From the NCBI GenBank assembly GCA_016711605.1, contig JADJSS010000004.1, positions 186,001 to 250,000 of the forward strand: DNA of 64,000 nucleotides, read 5' to 3'. Position 1 is the first letter of the stretch; each line of letters starts with the position of its first letter. Positions 54,791-63,486 of this stretch are shown in pieces. Below the pieces are notes generated by a model. That model was given only the letters and a program-made list of their open reading frames with translations. It made no database searches and was not told where the DNA came from. The DNA comes from Saprospirales bacterium. GTDB taxonomy: Bacteria > Bacteroidota > Bacteroidia > Chitinophagales > JADIYW01. The translations under genes and the position numbers were made by a program.

Positions 54791-56046
54791 TTAGATAGAT
54801 ATTTTAGTAAAAACTATTTTTTTATGTTTATTAGATCGGTTTTTATTAAACCGTTTCTTACCGTTTCCAAACGATTTTTTGTTTGATTTTTTTCTCGGCT
54901 CATAAGCTGGTGCTTCGCCAAATTCTGCTGGCAATTCTGCTTTCGGAACTTCTTTACCAAGCAATTCTTCAATCACCAATAATTTTGATTGTTCTGCTTC
55001 GCTTACCAATGTAATAGCAGTTCCTTCTGTTTCTGCTCGTGCCGTTCTGCCAATTCTGTGTACATAATCTTCGCCATCGTTCGGCACATCATAATTAATA
55101 ACTAAATCAATATCTTCAATATCAATACCGCGCGATATAACATCTGTAGCAATTATTATATGTGTTTTACCACTTCTAAAATTCAACAACACCTTCTCAC
55201 GTTCGTCTTGTTCTAAATCAGAATGAATTTCTTCGTTATTTATTTTTGCTCGATTTAGTTCTTTACTCAAATTTTTAACGCTTTCTTTTCTTGAACAAAA
55301 AACTACGATTTTATTATAATTTACATCTTTCAGTAAATATTTTATCAATGGAATTTTTTGCGGCTCATAAACGATATAAGCTTTTTGAATTATTTTTTCT
55401 GGTGGTTTGGATATTGAAATATTTATTTGTTCAGGATTTTTTAAAATTTTCAAACCCATTTCACGCATTTTTGGTGGCATCGTTGCAGAAAATAAAAGCG
55501 TTTGTCTTTCTACAGGTAAAAACGAAATGATACGCATAATATCATCATAAAAACCCATGTCAAGCATTCGATCTGCTTCATCTAAAACAAGATGTTTTAG
55601 TTTTTTTATTTTGACGTAATCAGAAGCTAAATGACTAATCATTTTCCTGGTGTACAAATCACAATATCAACACCATTAGAAAGTGCGCGTTTTTCCTGTT
55701 CAAATGAAATTCCGTCTTTTCCACCATAAATTGCAATTGAAGAAATAGGTGTAAAGTACGAAAACGCTTCAAGGTTTTGAGCAATTTGAATGGCCAGCTC
55801 ACGAGTAGGTACAATCACTAATGAATTGATTTCGTCTTCGTGATGCTCAGTAGTAATTAATTCGTTGATGATAGGCAATAAAAACGCAGCGGTTTTTCCA
55901 GTTCCAGTTTGAGCAGATGCAATTACATCTTTTCCTGCTGTAATAATCGGAATTACTTGCTCTTGCACTGCCGTGGCAAGTTTATAATTCATCGCATCGA
56001 TACCTTCTAATAATCGCTCATCAAATCCAAAGTCTTTAAAATCCAA
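54791..56046 (-). CDS. DEAD-box RNA helicase (one frameshift)
   Basis: The protein has about 418 residues with repair. The upstream half has the Q-motif region, SAQTGTGKTAAFLLP (motif I), VPTRELAIQIA (Ia), YGGK and ICTPGK (Ib). The downstream half has VLDEADRMLDMGF (motif II DEAD), LFSATMPPKMREM (III), VVFCSRKESVKNLSKELN (IV), ATDVISRGIDIEDIDLVINYDVP (V) and HRIGRTARAETEG (VI), plus a basic C-terminal tail. A T4 run (55642-55645 on +) lacks one base, so TPGKMISHLASDY joins in frame once corrected. It resembles RhlE-type helicases, which act on RNA in ribosome assembly or degradation. Confidence 0.9.
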
Positions 56047-56103
56047 TTTTTTATGAAATTATAAAATGAAAAAAATATTAGGTGCTAAGATACGCTTTGT
56101 TCA

Positions 56104-56799
56104 TTACATCGGAACACTGCTGTTTTTCTTTATGTCTCGTTCTCCAAAAATAGCAGAACCAACACGAATAATGGTAGCACCACATTCAAGTGCTATTTGA
56201 TAATCACTACTCATACCCATAGATAATTCCTTAAATTCAGTGTTATTTTTAAAATAGGTAGATTTTAGCTCATCAAAAAAACGCTTTAAACCAGTAAATT
56301 CATTTTTTATTAAGATTTGACTTTTTGTATTGGTTGCCATACCCATTAAACCAACAATTCTGATGTTTTTTAATGCGTCAAATGCTTTAATATCCAAATG
56401 GTCAATCAATTCTTCTTCAGAAAAACCAGATTTACTCGTTTCTGCTGCTATGTAGATTTCCAATAAAACATCAATAACTCTATTGTTTTTTAATGCTTGT
56501 TTATTAATCTCAATAGCCAATTTCAAACTATCAACAGAGTGTATTAGATGAATAAACGGTGCAATATATTTTACTTTATTAGTTTGCAAGGTACCAACCA
56601 TGTGCCATTCAATATCTTTTGGCAATACTTCGTATTTAGCTACTAAATCCTGTACTTTATTTTCACCAAATACTTTTTGTCCATGGTTATACGCTTCTAA
56701 AATTAATTCAACAGGTTTTGTTTTTGAAATCGCAACTAGTTTGCTGTTTTTTAATTTTGCTAATTTTATTATATCTTGCAAAGCAGAAAAGTCTATCAT
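56104..56799 (-). CDS. YggS-family pyridoxal-phosphate homeostasis protein
   Basis: The protein has 231 residues: KNSKLVAISKTKPVELILEAYNHGQKVFGENKVQDLVAKYE with the PLP-binding Lys in SKTKP, VGTLQTNKVKYIAPFIHLIHSVDSLKLA, GLMGMATNT, and ELSMGMSSDYQIALECGATIIRVGSAIFGERD near the C-terminus. This conserved single-domain PLP-binding protein controls free PLP levels. It is divergent from the DUF4296 lipoprotein gene; the two starts are within about 10 bases. Confidence 0.93.
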   Translation of the reverse strand: MIDFSALQDIIKLAKLKNSKLVAISKTKPVELILEAYNHGQKVFGENKVQDLVAKYEVLPKDIEWHMVGTLQTNKVKYIAPFIHLIHSVDSLKLAIEINKQALKNNRVIDVLLEIYIAAETSKSGFSEEELIDHLDIKAFDALKNIRIVGLMGMATNTKSQILIKNEFTGLKRFFDELKSTYFKNNTEFKELSMGMSSDYQIALECGATIIRVGSAIFGERDIKKNSSVPM

Positions 56800-56805
56800 A
56801 TCAAC

Positions 56806-57255
56806 ATGTTTAAGTTACTACAAAAATATAGTTCTAAATTAGTATTCTTTACATTTATCACCATATTTATTTTATCGTGTGCTCAAAAATCAAAGTATGA
56901 CAAGCATCAAAGAGTATTATCTGACACTAAAATGATAGTTATTCTAGAAGATGTTTTAATTATGGAATCATATGTGATGGAAAAATTGCCAAATCTTCGT
57001 ACAGATTCGTTAAATGCAATAAAAAATAAGTTTTACGCTGAAATTTTCAAAAAACATAAGGTTGATAGTGCATCTTTTTATTCAACGTTATACTATTTTC
57101 AAGTGAGACCAATAGAATTCGATTCATTATTAAATAAAGTTGATATAAAATTAAGTAAAATAGTACCTAAAGACACAACACGAGTAATTCAAACGCCACA
57201 AATGTTGCCAACTGGCTTGCCTGTCGGAAATGTTGTTGACGAAGAAAAAAATTAA
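56806..57255 (+). CDS. DUF4296 lipoprotein
   Basis: The protein has 149 residues from the ATG at 56806. An in-frame ATG 30 bases upstream lies in the yggS start region and would put ten polar residues before the signal. The lipoprotein signal ends TFITIFILSC-AQ. The mature part has DTKMIVILEDVLIMESYV and FYAEIFKKHKVDSASFYSTLYYFQVRPIEFDSLLNKV, the DUF4296 domain, a Bacteroidota-specific family of unknown function. It precedes bioB by about 90 bases but is likely a separate unit. Confidence 0.8.
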   Translation: MFKLLQKYSSKLVFFTFITIFILSCAQKSKYDKHQRVLSDTKMIVILEDVLIMESYVMEKLPNLRTDSLNAIKNKFYAEIFKKHKVDSASFYSTLYYFQVRPIEFDSLLNKVDIKLSKIVPKDTTRVIQTPQMLPTGLPVGNVVDEEKN

Positions 57256-57314
57256 AGGAACAATTTGCTAAACATTTTCCCAGATTAAATGAAAATTTAA
57301 ATAAAGATTCCTTA

Positions 57315-57322
57315 TAAATTTG
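57315..57322 (+). promoter_or_regulatory. -7 promoter box for bioB
   Basis: TAAATTTG matches TAnnTTTG. The expected leader is about 19 bases and includes the purine-poor stretch AACCTCC. No clear BirA operator is visible. Confidence 0.6.
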
Positions 57323-57347
57323 TTATTTTAACCTCCTAAAAATTCAT

Positions 57348-58325
57348 ATGCAAATCAGAAATAATTGGACATTTTCAGAAATTCAAGAAATATATCATCA
57401 GCCACTATTAGAGTTGATGTATCAGGCAGCAACCGTACATCGAAACTTCAACCAAACTGGTGAAGTGCAGGTATGTACGCTTTTATCAGTTAAAACAGGT
57501 GGCTGCTCTGAAGATTGTGCGTATTGTCCACAAGCAGCTCGCTACCACACCAACGTAAAAGCACATAAATTATTGAAAGTTGATGAAGTGCTGGAAAAAG
57601 CCAATGAAGCCAAACAAAATGGTTCTACACGGTTTTGTATGGGTGCTGCCTGGCGCGAAGTACGCGATAACCGCGATTTCGACAATGTACTAGAAATGGT
57701 GAAAGGTGTGAACGAAATTGGATTAGAAGTTTGCTGCACCATGGGTATGTTGACCGAAGAACAAGCCGACAAATTGAAAAATGCTGGTTTATATGCGTAT
57801 AACCACAATTTAGATACGTCTGAAGATAATTACGAAAACATCATTACCACACGCACGTTTGAAGAAAGATTGAACACGATTGGAAATGTGCGTAAAGCTG
57901 GAATCAGCGTTTGCAGTGGTGGAATCATCGGAATGGGTGAGAGCCATGACGCCAGAATTGGTATGATTCATACATTAGCTACCTTGCCAGAACATCCTGA
58001 ATCGGTGCCTGTTAATGCTTTAGTAGCGGTTGAAGGAACACCTTTGGAAAACATGAAACGTGTTTCCGTTTTTGAAATGGTACGTATGATTGCAACTGTT
58101 CGCATTACCATGCCTAAAACCATGGTGCGTTTAAGCGCTGGACGCTTAGATATGCCAGTGTCTGAGCAAGCGCTGTGCTTTATGGCTGGTGCAAACTCTA
58201 TTTTTGCTGGTGATAAATTGCTGACAACACCAAATCCAACCTTTACCGATGATATGGCAATGTTTGAATTATTAGGTTTAAAACCACGAGAAGCATTTAA
58301 AAAGGAAATGGCTTTGTCTAATTAA
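57348..58325 (+). CDS. bioB: Biotin synthase
   Basis: BioB is the radical SAM enzyme that inserts sulfur into dethiobiotin. The 325-residue protein has VCTLLSVKTGGCSEDCAYCPQAARYHTNV (Cx3Cx2C [4Fe-4S] cluster), RFCMGAAWREVRDNRDFDNVLEMVKGVNEIGLEVCCTMGML, AYNHNLDTSEDNYENIITTRTFEERL, ICSGGIIGMGE-like VCSGGIIGMGES, and FMAGANSIFAGDKLLTTPNP. Length is typical. It is separated from bioF by 461 bases containing an inverted-repeat element and a 21-bp repeat array. Confidence 0.97.
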   Translation: MQIRNNWTFSEIQEIYHQPLLELMYQAATVHRNFNQTGEVQVCTLLSVKTGGCSEDCAYCPQAARYHTNVKAHKLLKVDEVLEKANEAKQNGSTRFCMGAAWREVRDNRDFDNVLEMVKGVNEIGLEVCCTMGMLTEEQADKLKNAGLYAYNHNLDTSEDNYENIITTRTFEERLNTIGNVRKAGISVCSGGIIGMGESHDARIGMIHTLATLPEHPESVPVNALVAVEGTPLENMKRVSVFEMVRMIATVRITMPKTMVRLSAGRLDMPVSEQALCFMAGANSIFAGDKLLTTPNPTFTDDMAMFELLGLKPREAFKKEMALSN

Positions 58326-58343
58326 AATATAAATAGTCAAAAA

Positions 58344-58494
58344 TAACCACTTAAGGCACATAAGTAACTTAAGTTATAATATAGAAGATTTCAAAAATAG
58401 GAAAGTAAGAAAGCTTAGTTTTCTTCCGAAGTTTCAAAACTATTTTAGATTATTACCTTAAATTTTCTTTTTTCTTATGTTTCTTAAGTGGTTA
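58344..58494. repeat. AACCACTTAAG-type element with long terminal inverted repeats, copy 2
   Basis: The left end (58344-58364) and the inverse of the right end (58474-58494) match at 19 of 21 positions and share TAACCACTTAAG and ACATAAG. The 109-nt interior is AT-rich with no ORF. Diverged copy 1 is at 17588-17750. It could be a miniature mobile element or a folded RNA/DNA element. Confidence 0.7.
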
Positions 58495-58537
58495 AAAATT
58501 CAGACTACTATTTTATTATTTTATTGAAATAGGTCGA

Positions 58538-58748
58538 TTTAGGGTCTTGAACTGGTGCGTTAGGGTCTCAAACCCTAAATTTAGGGTCAACAACCCTAAA
58601 GTTAAGGTCTCAAACCCTAATTTTAGGGTCTGGAATCCTAAAGTTAAGGTCTGCAATCCTAAATTAAAGGTCTCAAACCCTAACGTTAGCGTCTAGAACC
58701 CTAACGTTGGAGTTCAGAACCCTAACGATAGGTTTTAGAACCCTAAAT
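58538..58748. repeat. Array of ten degenerate 21-bp palindromic repeats (TTAGGGTcTcaAACCCTAA)
   Basis: Ten head-to-tail units with a mean period of 21 nt. Each is an imperfect hairpin TTAGGGT-loop-AACCCTAA, with loops such as CTCA, CTGG and CAAC. Unit starts lie near 58538, 58560, 58580, 58602, 58622, 58644, 58664, 58686, 58707 and 58728. The right half AACCCTAA is better kept than the left. One + frame reads as degenerate heptapeptides (xVSNPKx) but has two in-frame TAGs. Units are directly adjacent with no unique spacers, so it is not a CRISPR. Confidence 0.85.
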
Positions 58749-58786
58749 CAGCATGTTGAATTTTATTTATTTTCTTTGAAATTAAA

Positions 58787-59920
58787 ATGAATATAAACGA
58801 TAGAATTGAAAACTACCTACTTAAACGAAAAGAAGCACATCTTTTTCGTCAATTATCTGTAAATCAAATGCTTATTGATTTTTCATCTAATGACTATTTG
58901 GGTTTATCTAAGTCTGCATATATTAAACAACAAGTTGATATTGAATACAATATATTAAAAACTACAAAATCAGGTGCAACAGGTTCTCGTTTATTAAATG
59001 GAAACTCTTCTCTTTTTGAAGATTTAGAGCAATTGCTGGCTGATACGCATCATGCTGAAGCTGCATTACTGTTCAATTCTGGCTTTGATGCGAATGTTGG
59101 TTTGATTTCGACAGTTGCTCGACCGAATGATGTCATTTTTTATGATGAATTGGTACATGCATCTATTCACCAAGGTATGCAATTAAGTGACGCAAAACTG
59201 GTTGCTTTTGCACACAATGATATGATTGATTTGGAAGAAAAGTTGAAATTGAAAGCTGTTGGTCAGATAGGTTTTATCATTACTGAATCGCTCTTTTCCA
59301 TGGAAGGTGATCAGCCTGATTTACAAAAATTAGCTGATTTAGCTTCAAACTACGAAGTTGAATTAATCATTGATGAAGCACATGCAACTGGACTTTTTGG
59401 CAGAAAAGGTGCAGGTTTATGTAATGTTGCAGCAATAGAAACAAAGTGCTTTGCACGTGTTTATACTTTTGGAAAAGCCATTGGAAGCCACGGTGCAGTA
59501 GTGGTTTGCAGCCAAAAACTAAAACAGTATTTGATTAATTTTTCAAAACCATTTATCTATTCAACAGCTTTAGAAACGCATAATTTATTGTCTGTGAAAC
59601 ATAGTTATTTTTATTTACAAAGTACTATAAATCAACAAATTAAATTAAATAATTTAATCTTTTACTTTAAAAATAAATTTCACTCATTAAAAACTAAATT
59701 TTCGCTCATTGGCGATGGTCCAATTTTTGGAATATTGGTTTCTGGTAATGAAAGCTGTCGAAAAATAGCCAAGCATCTTCAAGAAAATGGATTAGATATC
59801 CGACCAATTGTTGCACCAACCGTTCCCAAAGGAACAGAACGATTGAGAATTATACTGCACAGCTATAATTCAAAAGAAGAAATTGATTTATTGTGCAATT
59901 TACTAACTGATTATCAATAG
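58787..59920 (+). CDS. bioF: 8-amino-7-oxononanoate synthase
   Basis: BioF condenses pimeloyl thioester with alanine in biotin synthesis. The 377-residue PLP enzyme shows MLIDFSSNDYLGLS, GATGSRLLNGNSSLFEDLEQLLA, ALLFNSGFDANVGLIS, LIIDEAHATGLFGRKGAGLC (PLP-N1 Asp), VYTFGKAIGSHGAVV (Schiff-base Lys in TFGKAIG) and TVPKGTERLRI. The serine palmitoyltransferase family is close, but the adjoining bioD and bioA settle the assignment. Confidence 0.93.
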   Translation: MNINDRIENYLLKRKEAHLFRQLSVNQMLIDFSSNDYLGLSKSAYIKQQVDIEYNILKTTKSGATGSRLLNGNSSLFEDLEQLLADTHHAEAALLFNSGFDANVGLISTVARPNDVIFYDELVHASIHQGMQLSDAKLVAFAHNDMIDLEEKLKLKAVGQIGFIITESLFSMEGDQPDLQKLADLASNYEVELIIDEAHATGLFGRKGAGLCNVAAIETKCFARVYTFGKAIGSHGAVVVCSQKLKQYLINFSKPFIYSTALETHNLLSVKHSYFYLQSTINQQIKLNNLIFYFKNKFHSLKTKFSLIGDGPIFGILVSGNESCRKIAKHLQENGLDIRPIVAPTVPKGTERLRIILHSYNSKEEIDLLCNLLTDYQ

Positions 59921-59929
59921 AATATAAAA

Positions 59930-60547
59930 ATGAAGAAATACATCATTGCTGGAATTGGAACCAATATTGGTAAAACAGTTACATCTGCAGTTTTAGTGGA
60001 GGCACTGCATGCTGATTACTGGAAGCCAGTACAATCAGGTAATTTAAACGAAACGGATACTGATTTTGTGCGAAAATATGCAAAAAACCATCAAACTATT
60101 TTTCAAGAAGCATTTTTATTAAAAGAGCCAGTTTCACCACATTTAGCTGCTAAATTAGAATCAAAAGTTATTGATATAGAACAGATTAAATTAGTTAATA
60201 CAAATAATCACTTAATAGTAGAAACTGCTGGTGGTTTGCTTTCACCTTTATCAGAAAAATATTTATGTATTGATTTAATTAAAGAACTACAACTATCTGT
60301 TATACTTGTTTCTATGAATTATTTAGGAAGCATTAATCATACCTTATTGTCAATTGAAGCATTAAAACAAAGAAATATTCCAATTGAAGGAATAATCTTT
60401 TGTGGTGATCCAAATTTTGAAACTGAAAGATTTATTTTAGAATATTCTAAAATACCTTTACTTGGTAAAATTCCATTTACTGACAATTTGACGCAAGAAT
60501 TTATTTCAGAACAAGCAAAACAATTTAGTCATCTACAAGGTAATTAG
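59930..60547 (+). CDS. bioD: Dethiobiotin synthetase
   Basis: The protein has 205 residues: YIIAGIGTNIGKTVTSAVLVEAL (P-loop GxGTxxGKT), DYWKPVQSG (KPVQSG), VSPHLAAKLE, HLIVETAGGLLSPLSEKYLCIDLI, and VILVSMNYLGSINHTLLSIEAL. It closes the ureido ring of biotin using ATP and CO2. It starts nine bases after bioF and is followed by the fic gene rather than directly by bioA. Confidence 0.94.
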   Translation: MKKYIIAGIGTNIGKTVTSAVLVEALHADYWKPVQSGNLNETDTDFVRKYAKNHQTIFQEAFLLKEPVSPHLAAKLESKVIDIEQIKLVNTNNHLIVETAGGLLSPLSEKYLCIDLIKELQLSVILVSMNYLGSINHTLLSIEALKQRNIPIEGIIFCGDPNFETERFILEYSKIPLLGKIPFTDNLTQEFISEQAKQFSHLQGN

Positions 60548-60559
60548 ATAAAATAATTG

Positions 60560-60567
60560 TAATTTTG
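60560..60567 (+). promoter_or_regulatory. -7 promoter box for fic (and bioA)
   Basis: TAATTTTG exactly matches TAnnTTTG, just after the bioD stop. Its last two bases overlap the first operator palindrome, so repression at the site is likely. Confidence 0.6.
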
Positions 60568-60589
60568 ATACTATCAAATGATACTATCA
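60566..60589. promoter_or_regulatory. Tandem palindromic operators upstream of fic
   Basis: TGATACTATCA (60566-60576) is repeated exactly at 60579-60589. Each copy is a perfect 5+1+5 palindrome; the period is 13 nt. They overlap the -7 box and predicted transcription start and end four bases before the fic ATG. The Fic protein's own C-terminal winged helix is the first candidate to bind them. Confidence 0.65.
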
Positions 60590-60593
60590 AAAA

Positions 60594-61556
60594 ATGAAAC
60601 CACCGTTTGAAGTTACCAATACAATCTTGAAATTAATTTCATTAATTTCTGAAAAAATTGGTGAAGTCAATGCCAAATTTTTAGATAAACAAAATCCACA
60701 ATTACGAAAACAAAATAAAATTAAAACTATTCATTCCTCTTTGCAGATTGAAGGTAACACACTAACTATTGAACAAATTACTGCAATTGTTGAAAATAAG
60801 CGTGTGGTTGGTCCACAAAAAGATATTGTAGAAGTTATTAATGCAATTGAGGTTTATGATAATTTATCAAAATTTAATCCAACTATAGAAAATGATTTTC
60901 TGCTTGCTCACCAAATGTTGATGAAAAACCTCATTCAGAATAGTGGTAAATATAGAACTCAATCTGTTGGAATTGTGAATGGAACTATCGTTAAACATAT
61001 TGCACCATCTTACCAGAATGTACCTTTTTTGATGAAAGATTTATTTAATTATTTAAATTCAGATGATGACATTGCTTTACTTAAAAGTTGTGTTTTTCAT
61101 TATGAAATGGAATTTATTCATCCGTTTACAGATGGAAATGGAAGAATGGGACGGCTTTGGCAAACGCTTATTTTAATGTACTCGTATCCTGTTTTTGAGT
61201 ATTTACCTTTTGAAACTTTAATTAGCAAAAATCAAGATAACTACTATGCAGCACTTTCTATGAGCGATAAACAGGGAAAGTCAACTATTTTTATCGAATT
61301 TATGTTGAACATTATTTATCAGTCGCTGTCTGAATTAACTAATTATAACAACAGAATAATAAAAGACACAGATAGAATAGATTATTTCATAAATAAAAAT
61401 ATAAATGAGTTTTCCAGAAAAGATTATCTAAACATATTTAAAGAATTATCAACTGCATCAGCCAGTCGAGATTTAAAAAAAGGTGTAGAATTAGGTTATT
61501 TTGAAAAAACTGGCGACAAAAAATTGACAATTTACAGACTTAAAAAGAATCAATAA
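60594..61556 (+). CDS. Fic-domain AMPylase-type protein with winged-helix C-terminus
   Basis: The protein has 320 residues. The N-terminus has the inhibitory motif region IHSSLQIEGNTLTIEQ (SxxxEG, intramolecular class). The Fic core HPFTDGNGRMGRLWQTLIL carries the catalytic HPFxxGNGRxGR, preceded by the flap GIVNGTIVKHIAPSYQNVPFLM. The C-terminal part (YFINKNINEFSRKDYLNIFKELSTASASRDLKKGVELGYFEKTG) is a winged helix. Such Fic proteins transfer AMP to targets and are often autoregulated. It sits inside the biotin operon, one base before bioA, with its own promoter and double operator. Whether it affects biotin metabolism is unknown. Confidence 0.9.
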   Translation: MKPPFEVTNTILKLISLISEKIGEVNAKFLDKQNPQLRKQNKIKTIHSSLQIEGNTLTIEQITAIVENKRVVGPQKDIVEVINAIEVYDNLSKFNPTIENDFLLAHQMLMKNLIQNSGKYRTQSVGIVNGTIVKHIAPSYQNVPFLMKDLFNYLNSDDDIALLKSCVFHYEMEFIHPFTDGNGRMGRLWQTLILMYSYPVFEYLPFETLISKNQDNYYAALSMSDKQGKSTIFIEFMLNIIYQSLSELTNYNNRIIKDTDRIDYFINKNINEFSRKDYLNIFKELSTASASRDLKKGVELGYFEKTGDKKLTIYRLKKNQ

Positions 61557-61557
61557 T

Positions 61558-62823
61558 ATGCATTTATCCAAAATCGATCAACAAAATATTTGGCATCCGT
61601 TTACGCAACATCAAACAGCAAGTGAAAATTTGGTGATTGTAAAAGGTAAAGATGCGATTTTGACCGACGAGCATGGAAACGAATATATTGATGCGGTTTC
61701 AAGTTGGTGGACGAATATATTTGGTCACTGCAATGAACATATTTCCAAACGTATCAAAAAGCAATTGGACGAATTAGAGCATGTGATTTTTGCAGGTTTT
61801 ACGCATCCAACTGCGATTGAGCTTTCTGAAAAACTGCTTGCTATTTTACCAAAGAATCAAACAAAAATCTTCTTTTCTGATAATGGTTCGACTTCGGTTG
61901 AAGTAGCTTTGAAGATGGCTATTCAGTTTTGTCACAACCAAAACCAACCAAAAAACACCATCATTGCGTTCAAAAATGCCTATCATGGCGATACATTTGG
62001 AGCGATGTCGGTTGGTGCGCGTGGAACTTTTAACCAGCCATTTGAACCATTTTTGTTTGATGTGGATTTTATTGATTTGCCCAATGAAGCCAATTTTGAA
62101 CACGTTCAACATGAATTTCAGCAGATTATTCAAGAAAAAAAGGTAGCAGCGTTTATTTTTGAACCATTAATTCAAGGTTCGGCTGGTATGTTGATGTATG
62201 AAGCAAAATTTTTGGATAAATTGGTCGATATAGCACAACAAAATCAAGTAATTTGTATTGCTGATGAAGTAATGACTGGTTTTTATCGTACAGGAAAAAT
62301 TTTCGCAACAGACCATTTGACAAATAAACCAGACATTTTTTGCATTTCGAAAGGTATAACTGGTGGTTTTTTGCCATTTGGAATTACGAGTTGTTCGCAA
62401 AAAATCTACGATGCGTTTTTAAGTAATGATAAACTAAAAACATTTTTTCACGGACATTCATACACAGGAAATCCGCTGGCTTGTGCGGCTGCCTGCGCGA
62501 GTTTGGAATTAATACATGATGCACAATTAACGATTAACAATTTAGTTGAATGGCAAAGTCAATATTTATCAAAACTAAAATCAAACACAAAAATTGAAAA
62601 TTTACGTCAAACTGGTACAATCGTGGCTTTTGATGTAAAAACAGATGCTTCATCCAATTATTTCAATAATATTCGCGATTTTTTGTACGATAATTTTATA
62701 AAACGCGGCGTTTTACTGCGACCGCTTGGCAACACCGTTTACGTTTTACCACCATATATTATCACCAAAGAGCAGTTGCAAAAAGTGTATGATGTGATTG
62801 ATGAAGTGTTGGAAATTATTTAA
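61558..62823 (+). CDS. bioA: Adenosylmethionine--8-amino-7-oxononanoate transaminase
   Basis: BioA makes 7,8-diaminononanoate using SAM as amino donor. The 421-residue class III aminotransferase has IWHPFTQH, VSSWWTNIFGHCN, IFFSDNGSTSVEVALKMA, AYHGDTFGAMSVG, ICIADEVMTGFYRTGK (PLP-N1 Asp), CISKGITGGFLPFG (Schiff-base Lys) and FFHGHSYTGNPLACAAACASLEL. The start follows the fic stop by one base, so it is translationally coupled to fic and subject to the fic promoter. It completes bioB-F-D-A; bioC and bioH are not in the window. Confidence 0.95.
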   Translation: MHLSKIDQQNIWHPFTQHQTASENLVIVKGKDAILTDEHGNEYIDAVSSWWTNIFGHCNEHISKRIKKQLDELEHVIFAGFTHPTAIELSEKLLAILPKNQTKIFFSDNGSTSVEVALKMAIQFCHNQNQPKNTIIAFKNAYHGDTFGAMSVGARGTFNQPFEPFLFDVDFIDLPNEANFEHVQHEFQQIIQEKKVAAFIFEPLIQGSAGMLMYEAKFLDKLVDIAQQNQVICIADEVMTGFYRTGKIFATDHLTNKPDIFCISKGITGGFLPFGITSCSQKIYDAFLSNDKLKTFFHGHSYTGNPLACAAACASLELIHDAQLTINNLVEWQSQYLSKLKSNTKIENLRQTGTIVAFDVKTDASSNYFNNIRDFLYDNFIKRGVLLRPLGNTVYVLPPYIITKEQLQKVYDVIDEVLEII

Positions 62824-63006
62824 GTGTACAGCTTGTTTCTGACCATGGAATATCTATTTAAACTTTCTCTCTGCTCTTTGTGTCATGAATATAAAACTCA
62901 GCGCGATTACCACTGAATTGTTAGATTAGAAATATTAGATTTTCATTGCAATAAGATTTTCAAATTTATATGTTTAATTCTTAAATATAATTTAGCAATA
63001 TTTTAT

Positions 63007-63486
63007 TTATTTATCACCAACTTTATTATTCAAATCCTTAAATGCAAATATAATTTCGTGTAATTTTGGATGATGTTTTTCAATAAGCAAAGCATTAACA
63101 ATTTCAATTCCTTCAATCATAGCAATGCCATCTTCTTTTATAATATTTCCATCATTATATTTCCAAAACCAAGTGTCAAATTTTCGTTTGCGGCTAATGT
63201 TTCTTATCAGTTGTATCACAAACATAAACTACAACGTTCTCAATTTTTGTAAAGAATTTTTTAAATACTTCAACAACAGTAATCCCAATTCTTTCATCAG
63301 TAATTGCTAGTCTTTCATCACCATCAATTACGTCAATATTAAAAGTATAAATGAATTTAGCAATAGTTGGATAATCATCAAACATTGCACTATAATCTAA
63401 AAATAAATTTGATATGTAATTCCTTGAGTCGTTACAAATTCATACGAAAAATCGTCTGCTTCAATTAAATTATATGGGTTTGACAA
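63007..63486 (-). CDS. DUF6169-type protein (two frameshifts)
   Basis: The protein has about 159 residues. The first frame starts at a TTG (63484-63486), SNPYNLIEADDFSYEFVTTQGITYQIYF. An A5 run (63399-63403) lacks a base, then LDYSAMFDDYPTIAKFIYTFNIDVIDGDERLAITDERIGITVVEVFKKFF follows. An extra base near 63196 separates VVYVCDTTDKKH from SRKRKFDTWFWKYNDGNIIKEDG. The pattern (Y-x-F-T, CDxxDxxH, RKRxFDxWF) matches DUF6169, small Bacteroidota proteins of unknown role. It overlaps the 3' end of the small helical gene upstream, an arrangement like a two-gene toxin-antitoxin module. Confidence 0.65.

Noticed and set aside
58538..58748. CRISPR array or telomere-like repeat in the bioB-bioF spacer
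   Set aside because: The units are directly adjacent, degenerate and palindromic, with no unique spacers and no cas genes. TTAGGG here is part of a hairpin unit, not a terminal telomere array.
58538..58748. Coding sequence for a heptapeptide-repeat protein
   Set aside because: The only long frame has two in-frame TAG codons and no start or ribosome-binding context.
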